From assembly GCF_024749285.1 (NCBI RefSeq), contig NZ_CP087196.1:1178001-1242000 (forward strand): 64,000 nucleotides of DNA, in the 5' to 3' direction. The translations under genes were made by a program, and so were the position numbers. Below are positions 43,108-52,276 of this stretch, piece after piece. The stretch comes from Pseudomonas sp. B21-015. Lineage in GTDB: Bacteria; Pseudomonadota; Gammaproteobacteria; Pseudomonadales; Pseudomonadaceae. How positions within the stretch are numbered: the stretch's first letter is position 1; every line of letters begins with the position of its first letter. The notes under the pieces were generated by a model. That model worked only from the letters and a program-made list of their open reading frames with translations. It was not told where the DNA came from and did no database searches.

Positions 43108-43187
43108 CATCGCGAGCAGGCTCGCTCCCACATTTGATCAGCGTACGACGCGGTCACCTGTGGGAGCGAGCCTGCTCGCGAATGGCC
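43108..43187. repeat. REPIN: two inverted REP copies
   Basis: CATCGCGAGCAGGCTCGCTC (from 43108, then CCACA) and TGTGGGAGCGAGCCTGCTCG (from 43160, then CGAATGGCC) form the same pair as at 37153-37249 but with a shorter centre (about 27 bases). It lies between hmp and dsbB. Confidence 0.85.
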
Positions 43188-43345
43188 ACGCCACGGTCCT
43201 GATTCGTAAAAATCACTTAAAAGTTAATCCCTTCTTAACCGGCTTATCGTTCATTCCTCCAATCTCCGCCAGCCAGTTCAAGGCTCTCAAAGGTCAGGGA
43301 CAGCGTGTAGACTTGCGGGCAATTGATATTTAGAAGGGAAACGCG

Positions 43346-43855
43346 ATGAGCGAGGAAACAATGCGGTTGGGACGTGAACGGCGCTATCTGGTGTTGCTGG
43401 GCATCATCTGCCTGGCGCTGATCGGCGGTGCGCTGTACATGCAAGTGGTGCTGGGCGAAGCGCCATGCCCGCTGTGCATCTTGCAGCGCTACGCGTTGTT
43501 GCTGATCGCACTGTTCGCGTTTATCGGTGCGGCGATGCGCACCCGTCGCAGCATTACGCTGTTCGAAGTGTTGGTGGTGATCTGCGCCATCGCGGGTGCC
43601 GGAGTGGCCGGGCATCACGTTTATACCCAGTTTTACCCGACGGTCAGCTGCGGCATCGATGTGCTGCAACCGATCGTCGACGGCCTGCCGCTGGCGAAGA
43701 TCTTCCCGCTGGGCTTCCAGGTCGACGGTTTCTGCTCCACGCCGTACCCGCCGATCCTCGGCTTGTCCCTGGCGCAGTGGGCGCTGCTGGCGTTCGTGCT
43801 GGTCGTGGTGCTGGTGCCGCTGCTCACGTCGCGTAACCGTAAAGCGCTACGCTGA
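43346..43855 (+). CDS. dsbB: Disulfide bond formation protein B
   Basis: DsbB reoxidises DsbA and passes electrons to quinone. The 169-residue protein has four membrane helices and two periplasmic loops carrying the redox pairs. The first pair is the CxxC in GEAPCPLCILQRYALL. The second is formed by the Cys in YPTVSCGIDVLQ and the Cys in VDGFCSTPYPP. The quinone-adjacent Arg follows the CxxC. The start follows AGAAGGGAAACGCG. It is a single gene with its own terminator. Confidence 0.95.
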   Translation: MSEETMRLGRERRYLVLLGIICLALIGGALYMQVVLGEAPCPLCILQRYALLLIALFAFIGAAMRTRRSITLFEVLVVICAIAGAGVAGHHVYTQFYPTVSCGIDVLQPIVDGLPLAKIFPLGFQVDGFCSTPYPPILGLSLAQWALLAFVLVVVLVPLLTSRNRKALR

Positions 43856-43883
43856 GGCTGCCCGCCGCACCGTTACATGAAAC

Positions 43884-43925
43884 AAAAAAACGCCCCGATT
43901 CTCGTTGAGAGGCCGGGGTTTTTTG
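43884..43925 (+). terminator. Terminator of dsbB
   Basis: A-tract then CGCCCCG pairs with CGGGG and TTTTTT (43914-43924), with an inner CTC/GAG stem closed by GTT. It lies about 30 bases past dsbB. Confidence 0.75.
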
Positions 43926-44684
43926 CATGTTCGCAGGTCAGGTAAAAGGACCGTGATGTGCGGCAACGAAGGGTGCGACATGTGTGCGACATGTTGTCAC
44001 AGCTTGATTGTCGCAGGGCATTTCAAGACGCTGAATCGGGGCACCTCCATGCACCCAAAACGGGGTTTTCAAGCCACTGCCGGTTTCAGCGCTCATCAGC
44101 CGAAGCAGGCAGTTTTAACAGGGGCTGGCAAATGGCCAAAGCCCTTGTCACGTAGGGGGTAGAGCAGGGTCGAAGGCGAGCGCAGAACCCTGGAAGCTGT
44201 CTGAACTTCGCGGGGTAGACCTACATTTTTTGGTGTTTTTGTTGAGAATGTATTTCGATACCATGGCGCACTTTTGCAAAAGCCGTGAATGATTGTTGCT
44301 GAAACGGATAAAAATTATTTCGGGATAAGACGTGGTTTATGAATCGTCATATATCTACAATCGCCCGCACTGAATTCCCGGCACTGCTCACCCCTTACTC
44401 AGGGGCATGAGCGGAACAGGGTGTCGAGAGGCCTGATGGCTTCATGCGACCCCAGATGTCGGTGCCTTCCGACGATCCGCACCAAATGGAATTGGTCTGT
44501 AACAAGGCCCTTGACCACGAATTCGAATAAGAACACACCGCAGGCCCAGCAATTGTCGAACAGCGTCTGACGCGCGACGGGGCAGGCCCTTATTCAATCC
44601 AAGAAAAATGCCAACCCTTGGCAGGGTGAAGTGTTGGCGATCAAAACCCAACTGCATTGCGCAAGCTGCTTTAGAGGTCGTGAG
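43926..44684 (+). promoter_or_regulatory. Long non-coding region upstream of cyoA, with tandem 11-bp repeats
   Basis: No gene is supported in these 759 bases; short open frames around 43958-44162 have no ribosome binding site or family resemblance. A perfect tandem of GTGCGACATGT (43973-43983 and 43984-43994) is followed by TGTCAC and an inverted TGTCGCA at 44009-44015. GCGAC-ATGTT-GTCAC (43986-44000) fits the GCGNC-N5-GNCGC target of RegA/RoxR-type redox regulators with one mismatch. The part from 44220 to 44340 is AT-rich and probably holds the cyo promoter, but I cannot fix the hexamers. Confidence 0.5.
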
Positions 44685-45629
44685 ATGAGTAAAAACAGGT
44701 ACCCCAGACTACTAGGCTTATTGCCGCTGCTCGGCACGTTGTTGCTGGGAGGCTGCAACATGACCTTGCTCGATCCCAAGGGCCAGGTCGGCCTGGATGA
44801 GCGAAACCTGATCATCACCGCAACGCTGCTGATGCTGTTGGTCGTCGTGCCGGTCATCGTCATGACGTTCCTGTTCGCCTGGAAATACCGCGCTTCCAAC
44901 AAGGACGCCGTCTATACGCCAAAATGGTCCCACTCCACCAAGATCGAAATCGCGGTGTGGACTATTCCGGTACTGATCATCATTGCCCTGGGTTACGTCA
45001 CCTACAAGTCGACCCACGCCCTGGATCCTTACAAGCCGCTGGAGTCCGACGTCAAGCCGATCACCATTGAAGTGGTCGCGCTGGACTGGAAGTGGCTGTT
45101 CATCTACCCGGAACAAGGCATCGCCACGGTCAACAAGATCGTGTTCCCGGCCCACACGCCGATCAACTTCAAGGTGACGTCCGACTCCGTGATGAACTCG
45201 TTCTTCATCCCGGCTCTGGGCGGCCAGATCTACGCGATGGCGGGCATGCAGACCAAACTGCACCTGATCGCCAACCAGAACGCTGAAATGGACGGTATCT
45301 CCGCCAACTACAGCGGCGCGGGTTTCACCGGCATGAAGTTCAAAGCAATCGCCACTTCCCAGGAAGATTTCGACGCCTGGGTAAGCGAAGTCAAAAAGGC
45401 ACCTAAACAGCTTGAACAAGCTGAATACGCAGCCCTGTCCAAGCAGAGCCAGAACAACCCAGTCGAGCTCTACTCCTCGGTCACGCCGAACCTGTTCCAG
45501 ATCATCGTCGACAAGTACGAAGGTATGAAACCGGGCAAGCCGATGCACCACGAGAAGAAAGAGCACGAAGTGGCCGCGATGGAAGGGATGGACATGAGTT
45601 CGCATTCAGCTGCCGGGGCAGAGGAGTAA
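44685..45629 (+). CDS. cyoA: Cytochrome bo ubiquinol oxidase subunit II
   Basis: The 314-residue lipoprotein precursor has a lipobox LLLGGC (Cys near residue 20), two membrane helices (about 38-60 and 82-104) and a periplasmic cupredoxin-like domain. That domain ([27 protein letters not shown], then [20 protein letters not shown]) lacks the CuA ligands, as expected for a quinol oxidase rather than a cytochrome c oxidase. The C-terminal tail is His- and Met-rich ([20 protein letters not shown]). The ATG at 44685 follows GAGGTCGTGAG; an 18-residue upstream extension is not needed. First gene of cyoABCDE. Confidence 0.96.
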   Translation: MSKNRYPRLLGLLPLLGTLLLGGCNMTLLDPKGQVGLDERNLIITATLLMLLVVVPVIVMTFLFAWKYRASNKDAVYTPKWSHSTKIEIAVWTIPVLIIIALGYVTYKSTHALDPYKPLESDVKPITIEVVALDWKWLFIYPEQGIATVNKIVFPAHTPINFKVTSDSVMNSFFIPALGGQIYAMAGMQTKLHLIANQNAEMDGISANYSGAGFTGMKFKAIATSQEDFDAWVSEVKKAPKQLEQAEYAALSKQSQNNPVELYSSVTPNLFQIIVDKYEGMKPGKPMHHEKKEHEVAAMEGMDMSSHSAAGAEE

Positions 45630-45632
45630 ACG

Positions 45633-47663
45633 ATGTTTGGTAAATTAAGTTGGGAAGCGGTCCCGTTCCACGAACCGATCGTGATGGTGACCATCGCCAT
45701 GATCGCGCTCGGCGGTCTGGCACTGTTCGCTGCAATCACCTACTTCAAGAAGTGGACCTATTTGTGGACCGAGTGGTTGACCTCGGTCGACCACAAGAAA
45801 ATCGGCGTGATGTACATCATCGTCGCCATGGTCATGCTGCTGCGTGGTTTTGCCGACGCCATCATGATGCGTACCCAGTTGGCCATGGCCACCGAGGGTT
45901 CGCCTGGCTACCTGCCACCTGAACACTATGACCAGATCTTCACCGCTCACGGTGTGATCATGATCATCTTCATGGCGATGCCATTCTTCACCGGCCTGAT
46001 GAACCTTGCAGTGCCGCTGCAGATCGGCGCCCGTGACGTTGCCTACCCGTTCCTGAACTCCCTGAGTTTCTGGCTGCTGGTTTCCGGCGTGGTGCTGATC
46101 AACCTGTCCCTGGGCGTTGGCGAATTCGCCAAGACCGGTTGGGTTGCCTATCCGCCGTTGTCGGGCCTGCAATACAGCCCGGGCGTGGGGATGGATTACT
46201 ACATCTGGGCGCTGCAGCTATCCGGGCTGGGTACGACGCTGACGGGGGTCAACTTCCTGGCCACCGTGCTGAAAATGCGTACCCCTGGCATGAAACTGAT
46301 GGACATGCCGATCTTCACCTGGACCTGCACCTGGGCCAACGTCCTGATCGTGGCTTCGTTCCCGATCCTGACCGCTACCCTGGCTTTGCTGACGCTTGAC
46401 CGTTACATGGATTTCCACATTTTCACCAATGAACTTGGTGGCAATCCGATGATGTACGTCAACCTGTTCTGGGCCTGGGGTCACCCCGAGGTTTACATCC
46501 TGATTCTGCCGGCGTTCGGGATCTTCTCCGAAGTCATCTCGACCTTCACCGGCAAGCGTCTGTTCGGCCACCATTCGATGATCTACGCCAGCGGCGCGAT
46601 CTCGATCCTGGGCTTCATGGTTTGGCTGCACCACTTCTTCACCATGGGTTCGGGTGCCAGCGTCAACGCCTTCTTCGGTCTGGCGACGATGCTGATTTCC
46701 ATCCCGACGGGTGTGAAGCTGTTCAACTGGCTGTTCACCATCTATCAAGGCCGTCTGCGTTTCACCAGCCAGGTTCTGTGGACCCTGGGCTTCATGGTGA
46801 CTTTCGCCATCGGCGGCATGACCGGCGTACTGCTGGCCATTCCGGGTGCTGACTTCGTGCTGCACAACAGCTTGTTCGTGATCGCGCACTTCCATAACGT
46901 GATCATCGGCGGCGCGGTATTCGGTTACATCGCAGGTTTCGCCTTCTACTTCCCGAAAGCGTTCGGCTTCAAGCTGCACGAAGGTTGGGGCAAGGCAGCA
47001 TTCTGGTTCTGGATCACCGGCTTCTTCGTCGCGTTCATGCCGCTCTATGTACTGGGCTTCATGGGCATGACCCGTCGTCTGAACGCTACCACCAACCCTG
47101 AGTGGGTACCGTACCTGTACGTGGCCATGTTCGGTGCGGTGATGATCGCTGCGGGTATCGCCTGCCAGCTGATCCAGCTGTACGTCAGCGTGCGTGACCG
47201 CAACAAGCCAGAAAACATGTGCGAACACGGCGATCCGTGGAATGCCCACACCCTGGAATGGTCGACCTCCTCGCCACCACCGTTCTACAACTTTGCCGTG
47301 CTGCCAAAAGCAGACAGCATCGACCCGTTCACCGAAGCCAAGGAAAACGGCACCGCGTACAAGGCTCCAGCCAAGTACGAGCCGATCCACATGCCAAACA
47401 ACACCGCGACCGGTCTGGTCATGGGTGCTCTGTTGACCGTGTTCGGTTTCGCGATGATCTGGCACATCTGGTGGTTGGCCATCGTTGGTCTGGTGGGCAC
47501 CGTGGGCTACTTCGTGATCCACGCTGCACGCGATGATCAAGGCTATATGGTGCCGGTCGACGTGATCGAGCGCATCGAAGCCGAGCAGCACAAGCGTCTG
47601 GTAGCGGCCGGGAAAGTTCCAGCCACCGCCACCCGTGTTGAAACCTCGTTGGAACAGGCTTAA
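45633..47663 (+). CDS. cyoB: Cytochrome bo ubiquinol oxidase subunit I
   Basis: The 676-residue haem-copper oxidase catalytic subunit has about 15 hydrophobic helices. The CuB and cross-linked His-Tyr region is [17 protein letters not shown], followed by WLHHFFTMG (two CuB His) and [15 protein letters not shown] (haem ligands). The D-channel motif [19 protein letters not shown] is present. It reduces O2 to water and pumps protons. It starts three bases after cyoA and is followed by cyoC after three bases. Confidence 0.97.
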   Translation: MFGKLSWEAVPFHEPIVMVTIAMIALGGLALFAAITYFKKWTYLWTEWLTSVDHKKIGVMYIIVAMVMLLRGFADAIMMRTQLAMATEGSPGYLPPEHYDQIFTAHGVIMIIFMAMPFFTGLMNLAVPLQIGARDVAYPFLNSLSFWLLVSGVVLINLSLGVGEFAKTGWVAYPPLSGLQYSPGVGMDYYIWALQLSGLGTTLTGVNFLATVLKMRTPGMKLMDMPIFTWTCTWANVLIVASFPILTATLALLTLDRYMDFHIFTNELGGNPMMYVNLFWAWGHPEVYILILPAFGIFSEVISTFTGKRLFGHHSMIYASGAISILGFMVWLHHFFTMGSGASVNAFFGLATMLISIPTGVKLFNWLFTIYQGRLRFTSQVLWTLGFMVTFAIGGMTGVLLAIPGADFVLHNSLFVIAHFHNVIIGGAVFGYIAGFAFYFPKAFGFKLHEGWGKAAFWFWITGFFVAFMPLYVLGFMGMTRRLNATTNPEWVPYLYVAMFGAVMIAAGIACQLIQLYVSVRDRNKPENMCEHGDPWNAHTLEWSTSSPPPFYNFAVLPKADSIDPFTEAKENGTAYKAPAKYEPIHMPNNTATGLVMGALLTVFGFAMIWHIWWLAIVGLVGTVGYFVIHAARDDQGYMVPVDVIERIEAEQHKRLVAAGKVPATATRVETSLEQA

Positions 47664-47666
47664 ACC

Positions 47667-48293
47667 ATGTCGAACTTAGTGACCAATGCTGGACACACCC
47701 ATGTCGATGGACATGGGCATGATGACCATCACCACGACTCGGGCGAGATGACCGTATTCGGTTTCTGGCTCTACCTGATGACCGACTGCATTCTGTTTGC
47801 GTCGATCTTCGCGGCGTACGCGGTACTGGTTAACAACGTAGCGGGTGGCCCGTCGGGCCACGACATCTTCGAACTGCCATACGTACTGGGCGAAACCGCT
47901 CTGCTGCTGTTCAGCTCGATCACCTACGGCTTCGCCATGCTGGCGTTGTTCAAGGGCAAGAAGAACCAGGTCCTGGGCTGGCTGGCCATGACCTTCCTGT
48001 TCGGTGCCGGCTTCATCGGCATGGAGATCAACGAGTTCCACGTGTTGATCTCCGAGGGCTTCGGTCCTAGCCGCAGCGGCTTCCTGTCCGGGTTCTTCAC
48101 CCTGGTCGGCACCCACGGTCTGCACGTGACCAGCGGTCTGATCTGGATGGCGATCATGATGTACCAGGTGCAGAAAAACGGCCTGACGGCGACCAACAAG
48201 ACTCGTCTGAGCTGCCTGAGCCTGTTCTGGCACTTCCTGGACGTGGTGTGGATCTGCGTATTCACCGTTGTTTATCTGATGGGGACTATGTAA
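47667..48293 (+). CDS. cyoC: Cytochrome bo ubiquinol oxidase subunit III
   Basis: The 208-residue membrane protein has five helices and a His/Asp-rich N-terminal cytoplasmic tail ([18 protein letters not shown], about residues 10-27). Family motifs include [29 protein letters not shown] and [13 protein letters not shown]. It stabilises the oxidase and bound lipid. It ends immediately before the cyoD start. Confidence 0.96.
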   Translation: MSNLVTNAGHTHVDGHGHDDHHHDSGEMTVFGFWLYLMTDCILFASIFAAYAVLVNNVAGGPSGHDIFELPYVLGETALLLFSSITYGFAMLALFKGKKNQVLGWLAMTFLFGAGFIGMEINEFHVLISEGFGPSRSGFLSGFFTLVGTHGLHVTSGLIWMAIMMYQVQKNGLTATNKTRLSCLSLFWHFLDVVWICVFTVVYLMGTM

Positions 48294-48629
48294 ATGGCTA
48301 ACGCTCATTCCCACGATAGCCACGACGCCGGCCACGGCAGCGTCAAGTCCTATGCTATCGGTTTCATCCTGTCGGTGATCCTGACCGTCATTCCTTTCGG
48401 CCTGGTGATGTACCCGTCGCTGCCGAAAGCCCTGACCCTGTGGATCGTACTGGCCTTCGCAGTCATCCAGGTGCTGGTGCACCTGGTGTACTTCCTCCAC
48501 CTGGACCGTTCCGCCGCGCAGCGTAACAACGTGATTGCGTTTGTGTTTGCCGCGATCGTAATCGTCCTGTTGGTAGGCCTGTCGCTGTGGATCATGTTCA
48601 GCATCCACACCAACATGATGGCGCACTGA
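48294..48629 (+). CDS. cyoD: Cytochrome bo ubiquinol oxidase subunit IV
   Basis: The 111-residue protein has three membrane helices and the family segment KSYAIGFILSVILTVIPFGLVMY, then VLVHLVYFLHLD. Its N terminus is His/Ser-rich (ANAHSHDSHDAGHGS). It starts directly after the cyoC stop and assists CuB binding and assembly of subunit I in characterised oxidases. Confidence 0.95.
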   Translation: MANAHSHDSHDAGHGSVKSYAIGFILSVILTVIPFGLVMYPSLPKALTLWIVLAFAVIQVLVHLVYFLHLDRSAAQRNNVIAFVFAAIVIVLLVGLSLWIMFSIHTNMMAH

Positions 48630-48640
48630 GGTAAGTCCGG

Positions 48641-49528
48641 ATGTCCTTTAAGCACTTTATCCAAATCACCAAACCGGGGATCATTTTCGGTAACGTGCTT
48701 TCTGTGGCAGGCGGATTTTTCCTGGCCTCCAAAGGGCATGTCGATCTGGCCATCTTCCTGGCCGCCATGATCGGGACGTCCCTGGTAGTAGCCTCCGGTT
48801 GCGTGTTCAACAACTGCATCGACCGCGATATCGACCTGAAGATGGAACGCACCAAGAACCGGGTGCTGGTCCAGGGCTTGATCTCCCTGAAACTGGCCCT
48901 GGCTTATGCGACCGTCCTGGGTGTCGCCGGCGTTGCGTTGCTGTACAAGGTGGCCAACCCGTTGGCCGCGCTGTTCGCGGTGATCGGTTTTGTCATCTAC
49001 GTCGGCTTCTACAGCCTGTACCTCAAGCGCAAGTCGGTTCACGGCACGCTGGTGGGCAGTCTGTCGGGGGCGATGCCGCCGGTGATCGGTTACGTCGCGG
49101 TCAGCAATAACTTCGACATGGCCGCACTGACGTTGCTGGTGATGTTCAGCCTGTGGCAGATGCCGCATTCCTACGCCATCGCGATCTTCCGCTTCAACGA
49201 TTACCTGGCCGCATCGATTCCGGTGCTGCCAGTGAAGCGCGGCATTGAAGTGGCCAAGAAACACATCCTGCTCTACATCCTGGCCTTCCTCGTGGCGACC
49301 TTGATGCTGACCTTCAGCGGCTACGCCGGCATGAGCTACCTCGCCGTCGCCGCGGCCATGGGCATGTACTGGTTGTACATGGCCTGGACCGGCTACAAGG
49401 CAGTGGATGACACGGTCTGGGCACGCAAGCTGTTCGTGTTCTCGATCTTCACCATTACTGCTTTGAGCGTGATGATGTCGCTGGATTTTAAAGTGCCGAG
49501 TGAGCTGTTGCTGACTTACGCGCCTTAA
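48641..49528 (+). CDS. cyoE: Protohaem IX farnesyltransferase (haem O synthase)
   Basis: The 295-residue UbiA-type prenyltransferase has about eight helices and two Asp-rich motifs: [20 protein letters not shown] (near residues 58-77) and [25 protein letters not shown]. It makes haem O, the cofactor of the cyo oxidase encoded just upstream. It is the last gene of the operon, 11 bases after cyoD, and is followed by a terminator. Confidence 0.96.
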   Translation: MSFKHFIQITKPGIIFGNVLSVAGGFFLASKGHVDLAIFLAAMIGTSLVVASGCVFNNCIDRDIDLKMERTKNRVLVQGLISLKLALAYATVLGVAGVALLYKVANPLAALFAVIGFVIYVGFYSLYLKRKSVHGTLVGSLSGAMPPVIGYVAVSNNFDMAALTLLVMFSLWQMPHSYAIAIFRFNDYLAASIPVLPVKRGIEVAKKHILLYILAFLVATLMLTFSGYAGMSYLAVAAAMGMYWLYMAWTGYKAVDDTVWARKLFVFSIFTITALSVMMSLDFKVPSELLLTYAP

Positions 49529-49546
49529 GCTTCGGATGCTGTAAAG

Positions 49547-49581
49547 AAAAGCCCCGCCTTCGAGAGAAGCGCGGGGCTTTT
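49547..49581. terminator. Bidirectional terminator after cyoE
   Basis: AAAAGCCCCGC (49547-49557) pairs perfectly with GCGGGGCTTTT (49571-49581). T-runs occur on both strands, serving cyoABCDE and the converging small gene at 49585. Confidence 0.85.
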
Positions 49582-49584
49582 CGT

Positions 49585-49863
49585 TCATGTGCGGTTGTTA
49601 CACGGTGCGTCGAGCACCTTCACCACGTCATCGACGATCGCCTTACTCATATCCTGCAAATAATGCGAGGCCCAGGCATGTCGGTCTGTGTCGCGAACCA
49701 TCGCCGCATCTGATGCGAGCAGTTTGGCGACATGGAGCAAGTCGGTGGCGTGGGAGAGTGCTTCGATCAACGGGGCTCCGGCGTTGATGCGGAACAAGGG
49801 TTCGTTGGTGTGGAGGGAGAAGTGGGTGAGGCCGATGGTTTTCAGGTCTTGGGGGTTGGTCAT
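49585..49863 (-). CDS. DUF3077-type small protein, 92 residues
   Basis: The product begins MTNPQDLKTIGLTHFSLHTNEPLFRINAGAPLIEALSHATDLLHVAKLLASDAA. It resembles the small DUF3077 proteins frequent in Pseudomonas, whose function is unknown. It is mostly helical and lacks a signal or membrane segment. The ATG at 49863 follows ACCGAAGGTGCCCA, whose GAAGG is a fair ribosome binding site. The frame stays open for about 90 codons upstream, but that part has no protein-like character. It is monocistronic and converges on cyoE. Confidence 0.75.
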   Translation of the reverse strand: MTNPQDLKTIGLTHFSLHTNEPLFRINAGAPLIEALSHATDLLHVAKLLASDAAMVRDTDRHAWASHYLQDMSKAIVDDVVKVLDAPCNNRT

Positions 49864-50252
49864 TGGGCACCTTCGGTAGCTGGGAGCTGGTGAGTTATGA
49901 CCGGAGGGGCAGAAGCATAAATTTTGAACGGATTGCTGGCGTGCATCTGGAGAACTCCGATTGGTTCCTGCATCTGTTCGAGTTCTCAGGCCCGGTCGCT
50001 GAATTGGCAGCGACTGTTTGAGGTTGGCGGGCAAGGGTAGGGTGCACAATCGTAGCGACGTACTGGCCTGTGTAAGATTTTGTGTGCGGCTTGAGAGTCC
50101 GGGCAACACACCTTCCGATTCAGCCTCCGATGGTGCGGACGGCATGTTTCTCGTCCAATCTGACGGTTGAGGTAGGTATTATTGGGGATCTAAGTTCGTG
50201 ATTGGCGCAGGCGCATGAGATCGAAGAGCTCCTACCTCATAAATGGAGCGAA
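49864..50252. other. Gene-free stretch between two small minus-strand genes
   Basis: I see no gene, RNA or repeat that can be supported in these 389 bases. Open frames here lack start signals and family resemblance. The right end is visibly richer in A and T than the surrounding housekeeping DNA. Confidence 0.5.
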
Positions 50253-50657
50253 TCACAGTCGAACTGGACTGGTGAGCGCTACGTCCCGAATAGGGCCATT
50301 CCAAGCGATGGGTGAGAGTAGGAATACTACGATAAGGAAAGCTACCTGGGACAGGTAGAACGGCTCCAGCCACTGCTGCTTCAATGCGACGTAAAAAGTG
50401 TTATGGGTTACGTCGACCAAAATAATCGCTACCGTAAGCACGATTCCGGCTCTTGGCTTGATGAAAAGTAGCAGTGCGGCAAGCGGGTCAAAAAACGTAA
50501 GTGCCCCCCAGAAAATACGGCTAGCCAAGTAAGCGCTAGGTCCATATCCATAGTCCCAGAGCAATCCATGCGAAACGTCTGCACGGATGTGATTAGCGGT
50601 TGCGATGAAAAGGCAGCATGCGAACAAAATCCTGACGGCGAATGACAATCTTGGCAT
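50253..50657 (-). CDS. Small integral membrane protein, 134 residues, unknown function
   Basis: The product has four hydrophobic segments (about residues 5-23, 45-65, 70-90 and 103-120), so it should be a four-helix inner-membrane protein. Polar connections include HIRADVSHGLLWDYGYGPSAY and DVTHNTFYVALKQQW. I do not recognise the family; the size and topology recall small DoxX-like or DUF membrane proteins, but no motif decides it. Base use is less GC-biased than in neighbours and no good Shine-Dalgarno precedes the ATG, which hints at recent acquisition. It has no operon partner. Confidence 0.68.
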   Translation of the reverse strand: MPRLSFAVRILFACCLFIATANHIRADVSHGLLWDYGYGPSAYLASRIFWGALTFFDPLAALLLFIKPRAGIVLTVAIILVDVTHNTFYVALKQQWLEPFYLSQVAFLIVVFLLSPIAWNGPIRDVALTSPVRL

Positions 50658-50803
50658 GGCGTTATCTACACTCGTGATCTACGCCCTGCATGATAGCGGG
50701 ATCGACCAACGACGCTAGCCGTTGCAAACTGGGCAGGTGTGATGCTTACGTTAGAGATGGCGCGCAGCACCTGAATCGAGTGCCAATCCCGGGCGTACAG
50801 GCA

Positions 50804-50838
50804 ATAAAAATCCCCGCTCTGATGGCGGGGATTTTTAT
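50804..50838 (-). terminator. Terminator of the gene at 50.9-51.6 kb
   Basis: ATAAAAATCCCCGC (50804-50817) pairs perfectly with GCGGGGATTTTTAT (50825-50838). It sits 15 bases beyond the minus-strand stop codon at 50854, with a U-tract in that direction. Confidence 0.85.
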
Positions 50839-50853
50839 GTGCAACGTTTAGCG

Positions 50854-51558
50854 TTACTGCGCGGCGATGCTGTAGCCGTCGAACGCGGTTTGTTGCTGAA
50901 GCGCGGTGATGATGTTCTTGCGGTTGACCGCTTGTTCGGCCCCGGCATTGTCCAGGAACGTTTCGCTTTCCAGTTCCGCTTCCTCGCCTTCGCCGACGAA
51001 AGTGAAGCCCAGGAACTCCAGCGCTTCACGGTCAACGTTCAGGCGCGAGCGCGGGGTGCGCAGGGGCAGGGTGACGCTGATGCCGTCCTTGCTGATGGTG
51101 AACACTTCGACTTCTTTCTTGGCGCGAGCCGCTTTGCTCTTGCCGCTGCTCGGGTTGCTGATGGCTTGGTGAGTCTGGTTCAGTACCTTCAGCGCCAAGC
51201 CATAGACGATTTCCTGGAACGCCGGGTCATCCTTGAAGCTCGACAGAATGCGGCTGATCGGGAATTTGCTGCTCAGGTCTTCCAGGGCGGCAATGTCGGC
51301 CGCTTCGGCGTCTTTCAATTGCTTGAGTTCGCCCATCAGTTCGTAGGCTTTATCGTCATCGAAGCTGTCGTGAGCCTGGCGAATCGCGGTGCGCAGCTCG
51401 CGGATCTGGTCGCTTTCCCGGGTGGATTGAAAAGCGTCCAGAACCATCTCGCTGATGGTCTTGGCCTGTGGCACGTGTTGTGAAAGATTGATGGAGTTTT
51501 CGTATTCCGCTTTGGACGACAAGGTGACTACGGATTCAGCGGTATTGGAATCGGACAT
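50854..51558 (-). CDS. Uncharacterised cytosolic protein, 234 residues
   Basis: No family is recognised. Residues about 50-105 are strongly charged and helical (ELRTAIRQAHDSFDDDKAYELMGELKQLKDAEAADIAALEDL), suggesting a coiled coil. A short basic linker (SSGKSKAARAKKE, about 139-151) leads to a beta-rich part (VEVFTISKDGISVTLPLRTPRSRLNVDREALEFLGFTFVG). An acidic C-terminal region follows. Oligomerising coil, basic linker and small C-terminal domain recall the layout of nucleoid-associated proteins, but no H-NS or MvaT motif is visible, so that is only a thought. It has its own terminator and stands alone. Confidence 0.8.
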   Translation of the reverse strand: MSDSNTAESVVTLSSKAEYENSINLSQHVPQAKTISEMVLDAFQSTRESDQIRELRTAIRQAHDSFDDDKAYELMGELKQLKDAEAADIAALEDLSSKFPISRILSSFKDDPAFQEIVYGLALKVLNQTHQAISNPSSGKSKAARAKKEVEVFTISKDGISVTLPLRTPRSRLNVDREALEFLGFTFVGEGEEAELESETFLDNAGAEQAVNRKNIITALQQQTAFDGYSIAAQ

Positions 51559-51693
51559 TGAAATTTCACTACTTCTTTAACTTGGATTGAGGCGAGAAAG
51601 CACGAGGCCTTTTCAGGCCGCCTAATCTATTGGACCGAGGCTGCGTTGTCACGGATGAACAGGCGGCTGGTCAGCATTTTTGGCGAGGGCCTT

Positions 51694-52209
51694 TTAACCG
51701 GCAGCCATTTTGGGACGTTGCGCCTGAAGCTCCAGCAACAGCCGATAAAATTTCAGCGACCGTCCGCAGATCAATCCATAGACAAATCCCGACGCCGAAG
51801 CCTCGAACAGCAGCACCTCAAACGTAGCAGCCTGTTCCGGATGCACGTCGTCCTGATAGCCGAAGTAAAAGTTCACAGCAAAAAACAGCTGGCAGAGCAC
51901 CAGCGTCTTCCAACTGCCAGGCACGATCAGCCCGGTTTCCGGATCATCCAGCTCCACGCCCTTGCGCGAAAAAAACACCAGCGCCGCGAGGCTGCCCAGC
52001 AGAAACGTGACCAACCAGCAACCCACCGAGAGCTGAGGGTTCAGCGTGAGGTTCAGTGAAAACAGGGACCATGCCAGCAGGGTCGGCGGAGTGACAAGTA
52101 ATGCGGCTTTGCTTTCATGGGTCGGATAAAGCGCTTTGATCCCGAAGTAACACAACACCAAAAAAAACACGTAAACCCACAGCGGGATGTTTTGCAGGGT
52201 GATGAGCAT
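51694..52209 (-). CDS. Uncharacterised integral membrane protein, 171 residues
   Basis: The product has about five hydrophobic segments: LWVYVFFLVLCYFGIKALY near residues 10-28, LLVTPPTLLAWSLFSLNL near 37-54, VGCWLVTFLLGSLAALVFF near 62-80, VLCQLFFAVNFYFGY and ASASGFVYGLICGRSL. The pattern resembles DUF-type small membrane proteins of Pseudomonas with no assigned function. It starts at the ATG at 52209, preceded by GGCAAGGAACGCTGCGCA, whose AAGGA is a good ribosome binding site. It has no partner gene. Confidence 0.78.
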   Translation of the reverse strand: MLITLQNIPLWVYVFFLVLCYFGIKALYPTHESKAALLVTPPTLLAWSLFSLNLTLNPQLSVGCWLVTFLLGSLAALVFFSRKGVELDDPETGLIVPGSWKTLVLCQLFFAVNFYFGYQDDVHPEQAATFEVLLFEASASGFVYGLICGRSLKFYRLLLELQAQRPKMAAG

Positions 52210-52276
52210 TGCGCAGCGTTCCTTGCCGAAAAATGAAGGCCGGGATAATAGCCGTTGCTATGGCCAAAGTGGTCGA

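Noticed and set aside
37153..43187. CRISPR-like spaced repeats
   Set aside because: The repeats are inverted pairs of REP sequences in separate intergenic gaps, not direct repeats with regular spacers, and no cas gene is present.
28408..43345. Genomic island or prophage in the accessory section
   Set aside because: No integrase, tRNA attachment site, phage gene or transposase is visible; the genes are ordinary Pseudomonas chromosomal functions.
43905..44162. Short open frames (65-85 codons) upstream of cyoA
   Set aside because: They have no ribosome binding site, no family resemblance, and overlap the tandem repeats; two frames compete over the same bases.
46218..47591. 457-codon minus-strand open frame opposite cyoB
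   Set aside because: Antisense shadow of the oxidase subunit I gene.
50179..50373. 64-codon minus-strand frame overlapping the membrane protein gene
   Set aside because: It overlaps a better-supported gene and has no ribosome binding site or domain.
50854..51558. MvaT/H-NS family assignment
   Set aside because: Only the general layout is similar; no conserved MvaT or H-NS DNA-binding motif can be seen.
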